Positions 52,098-60,353 of a stretch of DNA of 60,353 nt are shown one piece after another. The notes below the pieces were generated by a model. It was given only the letters and a program-made list of their open reading frames with translations, did no database searches and was not told the DNA's origin. The translations under genes and the position numbers were made by a program. Source of the stretch: Lysobacterales bacterium (GTDB lineage: Bacteria > Pseudomonadota > Gammaproteobacteria > Xanthomonadales > Rhodanobacteraceae); contig JAJPID010000016.1 in the NCBI GenBank assembly GCA_021324945.1, forward strand, positions 1 to 60,353, read 5' to 3'. Every line of letters begins with the position of its first letter. Within the stretch, counting starts at the first letter, position 1.

Positions 52098-52467
52098 TCG
52101 ATCGCAGCGATTTCCTTGATCCAGCCTGAACGCCCGCCTGCCACGGGTTGCGCCGGCTGACCGCCTCCCCTAGCCTTCGCGCGGCTTTATAGCCGGGCGC
52201 CACCTGAATTCCGCCCGGCAGCGCGCGATCCGGCGGAGCCGCATCGCGCGCCGCGGTTATTGGCCGCACCTAATACGTTGGCGCTGTTACTGCTCTGTGG
52301 TTACGCCCGGCCCGTCGCCGGTCATCCGTCCCGGCAGCGCGCCAGCATCTCTCGACAATCCGATGAATGTTGGACGCGGCCTGCCGCACTGCCTGTGTTG
52401 CTGCGCGTGGGCCCTCATCGGAAATGGAACGGCCCGCGCAGGGAAGTGCGGCCCGAGGAGAAAGAGA
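52098..52467. other. 370-bp gap after ygfZ
   Basis: No gene supported. It contains an inverted repeat GCCGGGCG (52192-52199) / CGCCCGGC (52212-52219) without a T-run, which may be a weak terminator for ygfZ. An upstream in-frame extension of the cell-wall hydrolase enters this gap but shows no signal peptide or conservation. Confidence 0.4.
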
Positions 52468-52896
52468 ATGACAATCGGATGGTTGCTGGGTTTGACCGCG
52501 CTGCTGCCGCAACCCGTGGCGGATCAGACCTGCCTCGCCGCCACGGTTTATCTGGAAGCCCGCAGCGAACCCGCGCGCGGCCAACTGGCGGTGGCGGAAG
52601 TGGCGCTGCGTCGACGGGATCTAGGCTACGGGGCGACTGTATGCGAGGTCGTGACCGCGCCGCATCAGTTCGCGCTGACGATGATTCCAAAGTCCTACAG
52701 GATCGATAACCAGCTCGCCTGGAATGCCGCATGGCGTACGGCTGGCGAAGCGCTACGGGTGTGGTCATTGCCCAAATCGCAGCGCATGGTGGTGGTGCCA
52801 CACGCCGATCACTTCATGCGGCTGGATGCCACCGCCGAGTGGGCCAAGAGCCCACTGGCAACCATCGGCGAACACCGCTTCTACGCGGTGGATTGA
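52468..52896 (+). CDS. SleB-like cell wall hydrolase
   Basis: 142 aa. Hydrolase_2 (SleB/CwlJ-type) core: CLAATVYLEARSEPARGQLA, with the likely catalytic Glu, then AVAEVALRR, CEVVTAPHQFALT and VVPHADHFMRLD. A hydrophobic stretch (TIGWLLGLTALLPQPVA) could be a short signal sequence. ATG 52468 sits behind GAGGAGAAAGAG; the frame is open further upstream without homology. Probably cleaves peptidoglycan glycan strands. Confidence 0.8.
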   Translation: MTIGWLLGLTALLPQPVADQTCLAATVYLEARSEPARGQLAVAEVALRRRDLGYGATVCEVVTAPHQFALTMIPKSYRIDNQLAWNAAWRTAGEALRVWSLPKSQRMVVVPHADHFMRLDATAEWAKSPLATIGEHRFYAVD

Positions 52897-52899
52897 GTG

Positions 52900-52939
52900 C
52901 GGTCATGGGTTGGAGGTTGAACCTCGCAACCCATGACCG
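52900..52939. terminator. Long palindrome between convergent genes
   Basis: CGGTCATGGGTTG (52900-52912) pairs with CAACCCATGACCG (52927-52939); inside, GAGGT and ACCTC pair around a TGA loop, with one bulged G. It lies 4 bp after the hydrolase stop and 18 bp before the end of the convergent glycine-zipper gene. A two-way terminator is likely although no T-run is seen. Confidence 0.55.
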
Positions 52940-52956
52940 TTCACGCAGGACCCGCG

Positions 52957-53517
52957 TCAACGCTGTTGCAGGTAGACGTGGTCGTTCTGCACCAGCACGT
53001 AGTCGCCCTGCTGCACGTTCGGCGGTTCGCGCTGGGTGACCGTGGCGTAGCGGCCATCGTTCAACTGCACCACGATCTGCCAAGCATTCCCCCGACCGCC
53101 GCTGCGCGCACCGATCGCGTTGCCGGCGAAACCGCCCGCCACTGCGCCGCCAATGGTAGCGGCCGTGCGGCCGCGGCCATGACCGACCTGATTGCCGAGC
53201 GCGCCGCCGACGACCGCGCCGATCACCGTGCCGAGCGCGGCATTGTCGCTATTGCCCTGCAGATAGACCTGCTGCATGTTCTGCACATAGCCGCAGTCGT
53301 GATAGCAACTCGACGGAGGCGGTGGCGGTGGCGGTGGCGGTGGCGGGGGCGGGGGCGGGGGCGGCGGCGGTTGATCGCCGCTGCTGTAATACGGTCCGCT
53401 GTAGCGGGTGGTGTTGGCCGGATACGGCTCGCAGCCGCTCAACACCAGCGCCACCAGGGCGCCGACGAGGATGGCAACGAGCAGCTTTCCCGAAAACCCA
53501 CGTCTGCCGATGTTCAT
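52957..53517 (-). CDS. Glycine-zipper outer-membrane lipoprotein with polyproline tract
   Basis: 186 aa from ATG 53517. Lipoprotein signal ending in VLSGC (lipobox). A run of 19 Pro follows (53314-53370), then a glycine-zipper 2TM segment (LGTVIGAVVGGALGNQVGHG, GGAVAGGFAGNAIGA) of the SlyB/17-kDa antigen type, and a C-terminal domain ending in VQQGDYVLVQNDHVYLQQR. The Pro codons alternate CCG with CCC or CCA, a 6-bp repeat able to vary in length. Likely spans periplasm and outer membrane. EpmA-modified EF-P would be needed for efficient translation. Confidence 0.85.
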   Translation of the reverse strand: MNIGRRGFSGKLLVAILVGALVALVLSGCEPYPANTTRYSGPYYSSGDQPPPPPPPPPPPPPPPPPPPSSCYHDCGYVQNMQQVYLQGNSDNAALGTVIGAVVGGALGNQVGHGRGRTAATIGGAVAGGFAGNAIGARSGGRGNAWQIVVQLNDGRYATVTQREPPNVQQGDYVLVQNDHVYLQQR

Positions 53518-53565
53518 GTAAAGACTCCTGTGTGAACACGCAGCCGCACGGCTGCGCAAAACTTC

Positions 53566-54129
53566 CTACTGGTTGGCCGAATCGGTTGCGCTGTCGGCGA
53601 CCACCACGCCGTTGCTGACCTGCACGCGCGTGCCCGGATCGTGATCCATGCGCACATGCAGCTGCTGGCCGTTGTATTCGTAGGTGACGTCATACGCCAC
53701 GGTGCGCGAGGTCTGGCTGGTCACGGTATGACAACGATGCTCGACTGTAGTGTACGTGGCGTTGTCTTCCTGATGTTCCTTCTGGATTTCGTGGCCCGCG
53801 AAGCCACCCGCCACGGCACCGCCGACGGTCGCAAGATCCTTGCCGCGTCCGCCGCCGATCTGATGGCCCACCAGCCCGCCGATCAGCGCGCCCGCCACGG
53901 CGCCGCCGATCTGATGGCGGTCCTTGTACGGCTCGTTGTGCACGACCGTTTCATCGCCGCAGACTTGTTGCGGCGTGCTCGTGGTTTCCTTGACCGGTTC
54001 GACGCTCACCACCTGCGCGTATTGCGGACCGCCGCCGATGTTGGCCACGCCATACTTGGCCGCGATCGCCACCGCTGCAATGATGCCCAGCGCGGCGATC
54101 GCCACACCTGCAATGATTGGCTTGTTCAT
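53566..54129 (-). CDS. Glycine-zipper 2TM envelope protein
   Basis: 187 aa from ATG 54129, with GGGAGAAG upstream. One N-terminal membrane anchor or signal (IIAGVAIAALGIIAAVAIAA), a double glycine zipper (GGAVAGALIGGLVGHQIGGG, VGGAVAGGFAGHEIQ), and a C-terminal domain with two Cys (CGDE, EHRCH) and the phrase YDVTYEYNGQQLHVRMDHDP. Adjacent to and same strand as the glycine-zipper lipoprotein, so the pair may act together in envelope stability. No lipobox. Confidence 0.85.
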   Translation of the reverse strand: MNKPIIAGVAIAALGIIAAVAIAAKYGVANIGGGPQYAQVVSVEPVKETTSTPQQVCGDETVVHNEPYKDRHQIGGAVAGALIGGLVGHQIGGGRGKDLATVGGAVAGGFAGHEIQKEHQEDNATYTTVEHRCHTVTSQTSRTVAYDVTYEYNGQQLHVRMDHDPGTRVQVSNGVVVADSATDSANQ

Positions 54130-54275
54130 GTGCTTCTCCCTCGAAGGACTTGCGCCCACTCTCATTGAAGCAACAACAAGATGAACATGCGCGCAATCGC
54201 TCGGCGCGTTCACGCCACGTTGTGAAACACTAGCACCGCGCACGTGTTCACGCCGTGCAGGCGTTGGAGCCCGCA

Positions 54276-55064
54276 ATGACGTTCGCCCTGTTCGACAGCC
54301 ACGCGCATCTGGATGCCGGCGAATTCGAAGCCGACCGCGACGCCGTACTGGCCGCCGCGCGCGCCGCCGGCGTGCGCGAAATACTGATTCCGGCGATCGA
54401 GGCGGCGGCCTGGGAGCCGCTACACGCGTTGTGCGAGTCCGAAGCCGGTCTCTATCCGGCTTACGGACTGCACCCGCTGTATCTTCCGCGGCATCGCGGG
54501 GAAGATCTGCAAGCATTGCGCGAATGGTTGCGTGGGCATCCCGCGACAGCGGTGGGCGAATGTGGGCTGGATTTCCACGACGACTCGCTCGATCGCGAAC
54601 GTCAATTGCATTTCCTGCGCGAGCAACTGCGCATCGCACGAGAGTTCGATCTGCCGCTGGTGCTGCACGCGCGCGGCGCGTTCGAGCAGGTGATTCTGGA
54701 GCTGGAGAAATTCGACGGCGCGCTGCGTGGCGTAGTGCATAGCTTCTCCGGCAGCGGTGAGCAGGCGAAGCGTTTATGGGAGATGGGGTTCCTCCTGGGC
54801 GTCGGCGGCCCGGTCACCTACGACCGCGCGCGCCGCCTGCGAAAGATCGTGATGGAGATGCCGCTCCAATTCTTGCTGCTGGAAACCGATGCGCCGGATC
54901 AGCCCGATGTCACGCATCGGGGACAACGCAACGAACCGGCGCGGCTTACCGAAGTGCTGCGTTGTGTTGCGGAATTGCGCGGCCGACCGCAAGAGGAAAT
55001 CGCACGTGCGACCACAGCGAATGCACGCAAGCTGTTTTCACTTGAAATCAATTTGCATAGCTGA
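54276..55064 (+). CDS. TatD-family metal-dependent hydrolase
   Basis: 262 aa. TIM-barrel hydrolase: metal site FDSHAHLD, then GECGLDFHDD, LPLVLHARGAFEQV, VVHSFSGS and LLLETDAPDQP. Family members are 3'-5' exonucleases or D-aminoacyl-tRNA-type hydrolases; three TatD paralogues are common, so a specific name is not given. ATG 54276 behind GGAG. Confidence 0.9.
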   Translation: MTFALFDSHAHLDAGEFEADRDAVLAAARAAGVREILIPAIEAAAWEPLHALCESEAGLYPAYGLHPLYLPRHRGEDLQALREWLRGHPATAVGECGLDFHDDSLDRERQLHFLREQLRIAREFDLPLVLHARGAFEQVILELEKFDGALRGVVHSFSGSGEQAKRLWEMGFLLGVGGPVTYDRARRLRKIVMEMPLQFLLLETDAPDQPDVTHRGQRNEPARLTEVLRCVAELRGRPQEEIARATTANARKLFSLEINLHS

Positions 55065-55096
55065 TAGATCATCGCTGAACATCAAAGCGCGCAAAC

Positions 55097-55654
55097 ATGG
55101 GCGAACTATCGCGGCACATGCGGGGCATCGAAACCGGCGTCGCGCACGTGCTGCAACGCCTGCCCGATCTGCCCGTGCAGGACGTGATGCTGCTGCGGAT
55201 GCTGAAGTTGACGAATGAGGGGCTTTCCGCGCGTTTTCTGCACCTGCTGAAACCGCATGGCCTCAACGAAAGCGATTTCCGCGTACTGATGCAGTTGTAC
55301 AGCAGCCCGAATGGCAGCGGTTTTCCCGGCGAACTGTGCACGTTCGTGGTGCAGACGCCTACCAATATGACCCGTATCGCCGATGTGCTGGTCGCGCGCG
55401 GACTGGTGACGCGGCGACCGAGCGACGAAGATCGCCGCCGCATCGCGCTGCACATCACGCCGGCCGGTCGCCGTTTCGTCGGCAAACTTATGCCGCAACT
55501 TTTCCCTGTGCTGCGCGATTCGTTTTCCGTCCTCGACGAGCGCGAGAAACGCCAGTTGCATCGCCTGCTGGAACGCGTGATCACGCAGCTAGACGTTGGC
55601 GGCAGCGGCGCGGGTTCACGTCAGCCCGCGCGCGCAAGCCCGCGGGCGGATTGA
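55097..55654 (+). CDS. MarR-family transcriptional regulator
   Basis: 185 aa. Winged helix: LKPHGLNESDFRVLMQLYS, recognition helix region TPTNMTRIADVLVARGLV, wing TRRPSDEDRRRIALHITPAG. Followed by a disordered 15-residue tail. In plus orientation directly before the broken MASE1-GGDEF gene; a regulated exporter is not adjacent. Target unknown. Confidence 0.9.
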   Translation: MGELSRHMRGIETGVAHVLQRLPDLPVQDVMLLRMLKLTNEGLSARFLHLLKPHGLNESDFRVLMQLYSSPNGSGFPGELCTFVVQTPTNMTRIADVLVARGLVTRRPSDEDRRRIALHITPAGRRFVGKLMPQLFPVLRDSFSVLDEREKRQLHRLLERVITQLDVGGSGAGSRQPARASPRAD

Positions 55655-55737
55655 AAACAATCGTGGCGCGTTTCTGGCATTGACAATTCGCAATTTCCCG
55701 ACGCAGCATCGGGCACGCCAATGACACGGGCCAGCCC

Positions 55738-56910
55738 ATGGGGATCGGCCGCGAGGCGGCTTCCGCACCGATCACCGCAGTCGCGGTGGCTTTCGTCTGC
55801 GCGCTCACAACACTGATCTCGATCGCCTTTACGCGCTTCACCGGCAAGCTGCCGGCGTTGTGGATCACGGGCGGACTCATTTGCGGGATTCTTCTGACTT
55901 CTCCACAAAAGCGCTGGCCCGCGTTGACGATTGCCGCATGGCTCGGCAACGCCGCGGGGCGGTTTGCCTCGGACGCGCCATGGCCAACGATCGCGGGCCT
56001 CTCGTTGCTCTGCACGATCGAACCTGTCGCCGCGCAGCCGGCGCACACGATCAGTGTGCTGACAAATGCCATCTTCGCGATGGCGAGCGCGTTCGTAGCG
56101 TCGATGACGTTGCCGATCCAGCGCTTCTGCCAAGCCGCAAGCAAGACAGCGGCCGCCGGACTCGGTGGATTGCACGTGGCACCCTTTGCTCCGCTATGGC
56201 GCGATTGGTTCATACCACACGCGCTCGGTACCATGATCTTCGCCACGCTGGTCGTCACGGCTCGCGCGCAAGGCGCGCGTCTGCTGGGCCGCGACGGACA
56301 GCGGCTATCTCTAGCGCTTTCCGTCGCGGTCGCGGCCGCGGCCTGCGTTGCGGTGTTTGCGCAGTCGCGCTATCCGCTGCTTTTCCTGCAGCCGTTGCCG
56401 TTGCTGTTCTGTGTGTTCCGCCATCGTTTTGCCGGCTTCGTGCACGCCGGCAGCGCTGCCAGAACAAGCCGCTGGCGCTGCTGTATTTTGACATCGATCA
56501 TTTCAAGGTGATCAACGATACCGCGGGCCATGTGGCGGGCGATGCGGTGCTGCGCGAACTCGGCTGCCGGCTGGCGCTCACATTGCGCGAAGCGATTTTG
56601 CTGCGCGCGTCGGCGGCGACGAATTCGTGATCGTGCTGGAGGACGCCGAAACTCCATTGATCCCGCAACTGGTCGCGCGTCGGCTGTTGGCGGCGACACA
56701 CCCGGCCATCCACACGCTGGACGGAGACATGCGCATCAATCTCAGCATCGGCATCGCGTTCAGCCCCGCGCCCGCGCCAATGCCGACGAGTTGATGCGCG
56801 CCGCAGACGTGGCGCTGTCTCAGGCCAAGAGTGCCGGCCACAACACTTGGCGCAGGCTCAACGTAGACGAAAGCGGCGCGCTGGATCAGATCGCTGAAGA
56901 GGCTGGTTGA
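55738..56910 (+). pseudogene. MASE1-GGDEF diguanylate cyclase gene, broken by frameshifts
   Basis: The first 225 codons read as a MASE1 membrane sensor (LPALWITGGLICGILL, AAWLGNAAGRFAS). The cyclase domain follows in three further pieces, each in a different frame: LALLYFDIDHFKVINDTAGH with VAGDAVLREL, then RVGGDEFVIVLEDA (GGDEF motif intact), then DELMRAADVALSQAKSAGHN. The linker and the DPLTGLLNRR start of the GGDEF domain are missing. Three frame changes and a deletion mean no cyclase can be made. It runs 25 bp into the end of convergent tcdA. Confidence 0.8.
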
Positions 56911-57689
56911 TCGCGCGCATCCAGCAACTGCCGGATCGCCTTCGCCACGGCCGCGCAGGCAAAAGCGGCGGTAACCTGCATCGCAGCGCCCAGTCCCGCC
57001 CCGCAATCGAGACGAAATCCGCCTTCCACATCCGTCGCGGGGCGCAAGCCGCACACGCTGCCGTCCGGCTGCGGATAGCGGACGTTCTCCAGCGAATACA
57101 CCGCCGGCACACCGAAGTAACGTTCCGGACTTTTTGGAAAGTTGAAATCTTGCCGCAATTTCTTACGGATCAAGCTCAGCAGCTTGTCGTGTTCAGTGCG
57201 CGACAGATCACGCACGCGCACCTGCGTCGGATCAGCGCGGCCCCCGGCCGAACCGACCACGATCAGCGGCTGCTTCGCGCGCCGACAGGCGGCGATCAGC
57301 TCGAGTTTCACGCGGAAGGCGTCGCAAGCGTCGAGAATCAGATCGAAACGTTCCTCGATCAATGCGGGAATTTTCCCGGGCGTCAGGAATTCCGCGCGCG
57401 CACCGATCTGCAATTTCGGATTGATCGCGCGCAGGCGCTCGCTCAGCACATCGACCTTGATGCGTCCAACCGTGTCCTGCAGCGCGTGCGATTGGCGATT
57501 GATGTTGGAGGTGCAGACTTCGTCGCCGTCGATCAAGACAAGATTTCCGACCCCGCTGCGCGCCAGCATTTCCGCCGCCCACGAGCCCACGCCGCCGAGC
57601 CCGATCACGGCCACACGCGCCTGCGCCAGCGACGCGGCACTGCCTGCACCGTACAAACGGTCGATACCAAGAAAACGCGAGTCGCTCAT
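56886..57689 (-). CDS. tcdA: tRNA threonylcarbamoyladenosine dehydratase
   Basis: 267 aa, E1-like (ThiF/MoeB fold) enzyme that cyclises t6A to ct6A in ANN-decoding tRNAs. Nucleotide motif VAVIGLGGVGSWAAEMLARS, DEVCTSNINRQ (adenylation Arg), DACDAFRVKLEL, and RYFGVPAVYS in the C-terminal part. ATG 57689 (MSDSRFLGID) is the conserved start. Confidence 0.92.
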   Translation of the reverse strand: MSDSRFLGIDRLYGAGSAASLAQARVAVIGLGGVGSWAAEMLARSGVGNLVLIDGDEVCTSNINRQSHALQDTVGRIKVDVLSERLRAINPKLQIGARAEFLTPGKIPALIEERFDLILDACDAFRVKLELIAACRRAKQPLIVVGSAGGRADPTQVRVRDLSRTEHDKLLSLIRKKLRQDFNFPKSPERYFGVPAVYSLENVRYPQPDGSVCGLRPATDVEGGFRLDCGAGLGAAMQVTAAFACAAVAKAIRQLLDARDQPASSAI

Positions 57690-57715
57690 GCGCGAATGAT
57701 AAGGGCGCCGCCCGC

Positions 57716-57742
57716 TTGCGACCCGCACGCTTGAGGGATAAT
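57716..57742 (+). promoter_or_regulatory. Candidate promoter of the small cytochrome gene
   Basis: TTGCGA (57716-57721), 15 nt, GATAAT (57737-57742), 28 nt before the ATG. The -10 is good but the spacer is short; assigned by pattern only. Confidence 0.3.
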
Positions 57743-57769
57743 GCGCGTTTTAAGCTGCGGAGAGGCTCA

Positions 57770-58165
57770 ATGCGTACCTTGTTGCTGGCCCTCATCGCCG
57801 CCTTGGTCGGCGCGCTCGCGGCCGTCCAGGTCACCGCTGCGCTGCGCGAACGGGATGCCTATCCGCGCGGAGTGATGGATGTGATGGCCATGCACGCGGG
57901 CGCTCTGGATCAGGCCTTGAAGAGCCGGCGTTGCGTCGCGGATGTCACGAAGGACCACTTCGGCATGCTGGTAACGATGTCCGGCGAAATTCCGCGTGCG
58001 TTTCCCGATTTGATGCCCGACAAAGAGTTCGCCAAATTCGCCAACGACGCGCACGCGCTCGATCAACAGATCGCGGCGGAGCCACCGAAGGATTGCGCAG
58101 GACTGCAAAAGGCGATGGCGCAGATCGGTGAGCACTGCGATCAGTGCCACCGGATCTATCGGTAA
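57770..58165 (+). CDS. Small exported c-type cytochrome
   Basis: 131 aa from ATG 57770 behind GGAGAGG. Signal peptide MRTLLLALIAALVGALAAVQ. The single heme motif CDQCH lies in the last ten residues (HCDQCHRIYR), as in class II cytochromes c' with a four-helix bundle; FPDLMPDKEFAKFANDAHAL is one predicted helix. Periplasmic electron carrier or gas-binding protein; the exact partner is unknown. Confidence 0.85.
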   Translation: MRTLLLALIAALVGALAAVQVTAALRERDAYPRGVMDVMAMHAGALDQALKSRRCVADVTKDHFGMLVTMSGEIPRAFPDLMPDKEFAKFANDAHALDQQIAAEPPKDCAGLQKAMAQIGEHCDQCHRIYR

Positions 58166-58329
58166 ACCACCCGTCATACGGGGTGCGGCCCGGATTGAGC
58201 ATCTCCGGGACAGGCTGTGCCGCGACCCGGAGAAATTCGTCCGGAACGACTGGCCAAACGAAGGTTGGCCTGAAGGGCGAAATCCATGGACGGCCCTTGC
58301 AACCTGCTTCTCGTCCGCTCAAAGAGCAA

Positions 58330-58378
58330 ATGCCGGGTTCCATCACCGATGAAGCCGGTGATGGACCCCGGAATGACG
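58330..58378. repeat. Dispersed palindromic repeat, copy 5 (right half)
   Basis: TCCATCACCG and CGGTGATGGA form a perfect 10-bp stem, followed by CCCCGGAATGACG, the same right end as copy 4. No matching left end is seen, so this appears to be a half element. It lies in the 238-bp gap between the convergent cytochrome and beta-propeller genes; the rest of that gap has no feature. Confidence 0.65.
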
Positions 58379-58403
58379 ACAGAAACAATTCTCGGTGGTT
58401 GCG

Positions 58404-60353
<1,950 letters not shown>

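Noticed and set aside
53322-53618. Plus-strand Val/Ala/Gly-rich open frame opposite the polyproline tract
   Set aside because: It is only the complement of the Pro codons; the minus-strand lipoprotein has a signal peptide and glycine zipper.
56460-56800. Programmed frameshifting to express the MASE1-GGDEF protein
   Set aside because: Three different shifts would be needed and the GGDEF start is deleted; no slippery sequence with a following structure was seen.

Overview
The window reads as a chromosomal segment of a high-GC gammaproteobacterium, most likely order Xanthomonadales (Lysobacterales), perhaps family Rhodanobacteraceae. The order-level call rests on the chain sdhC-sdhD-sdhA-sdhB-sdhE-cptA-lolC-lolD-comEC-exbB-exbD-msbA-lpxK together with epmA, ygfZ and tcdA. 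The family is a guess. No tRNA, rRNA, CRISPR array, intact transposase or prophage was seen.

Layout. 0-3.1 kb: guaB (5' end cut by the window) and guaA. 3.1-9.1 kb: a patchwork of small metabolic genes (cupin, carboxymuconolactone decarboxylase family, alcohol dehydrogenase, tadA, PAP2) mixed with broken genes: an S53 peptidase tail, a frameshifted LysR, a PhzF with an internal deletion, a response-regulator scrap and a repeat-protein gene with a stop and a frameshift. 9.1-15.3 kb: nucleic-acid and translation housekeeping genes (ligA, epmA, DUF2461, sbcB, orn). 15.3-27.7 kb: a carbohydrate block. pgl and gnd face away from a tightly packed set: GH94 phosphorylase, zwf, HAD hydrolase, tal, pgi, pgm. 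A phosphorylase releasing glucose-1-phosphate would feed Pgm, then Zwf, Pgl and Gnd, with Tal and Pgi recycling carbon. 27.7-28.5 kb: debris (DUF2945, MFS transporter) around a 15-bp tandem repeat. 28.5-30.7 kb: a VOC-DGPF-ECF42 sigma factor module with a matching candidate promoter. 30.9-38.2 kb: an ABC-2 exporter, a secreted S9 peptidase, a DHA2 drug exporter and a CPA2 antiporter. 38.2-51.1 kb: a long minus-strand series for lipid A export, lipoprotein release, DNA uptake and succinate dehydrogenase. 51.3-60.4 kb: ygfZ, a SleB-like hydrolase, two glycine-zipper envelope proteins, tatD, marR, a broken MASE1-GGDEF gene, tcdA, a small c-type cytochrome and part of a sortilin-like beta-propeller protein.

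Main points of interest: (1) a dispersed palindromic repeat family with at least five copies, two of which lie in frame inside genes (GH94 and comEC); (2) the phosphorylase plus pentose-phosphate operon; (3) a 33-codon leader made by partial duplication of the ABC permease start, with ATGA overlaps at both ends; (4) an AT-rich membrane gene fitted with 2-nt gaps between sdhA and sdhB; (5) a candidate ECF42 promoter before the VOC-DGPF-sigma operon; (6) many single-base frameshifts confined to non-essential genes.
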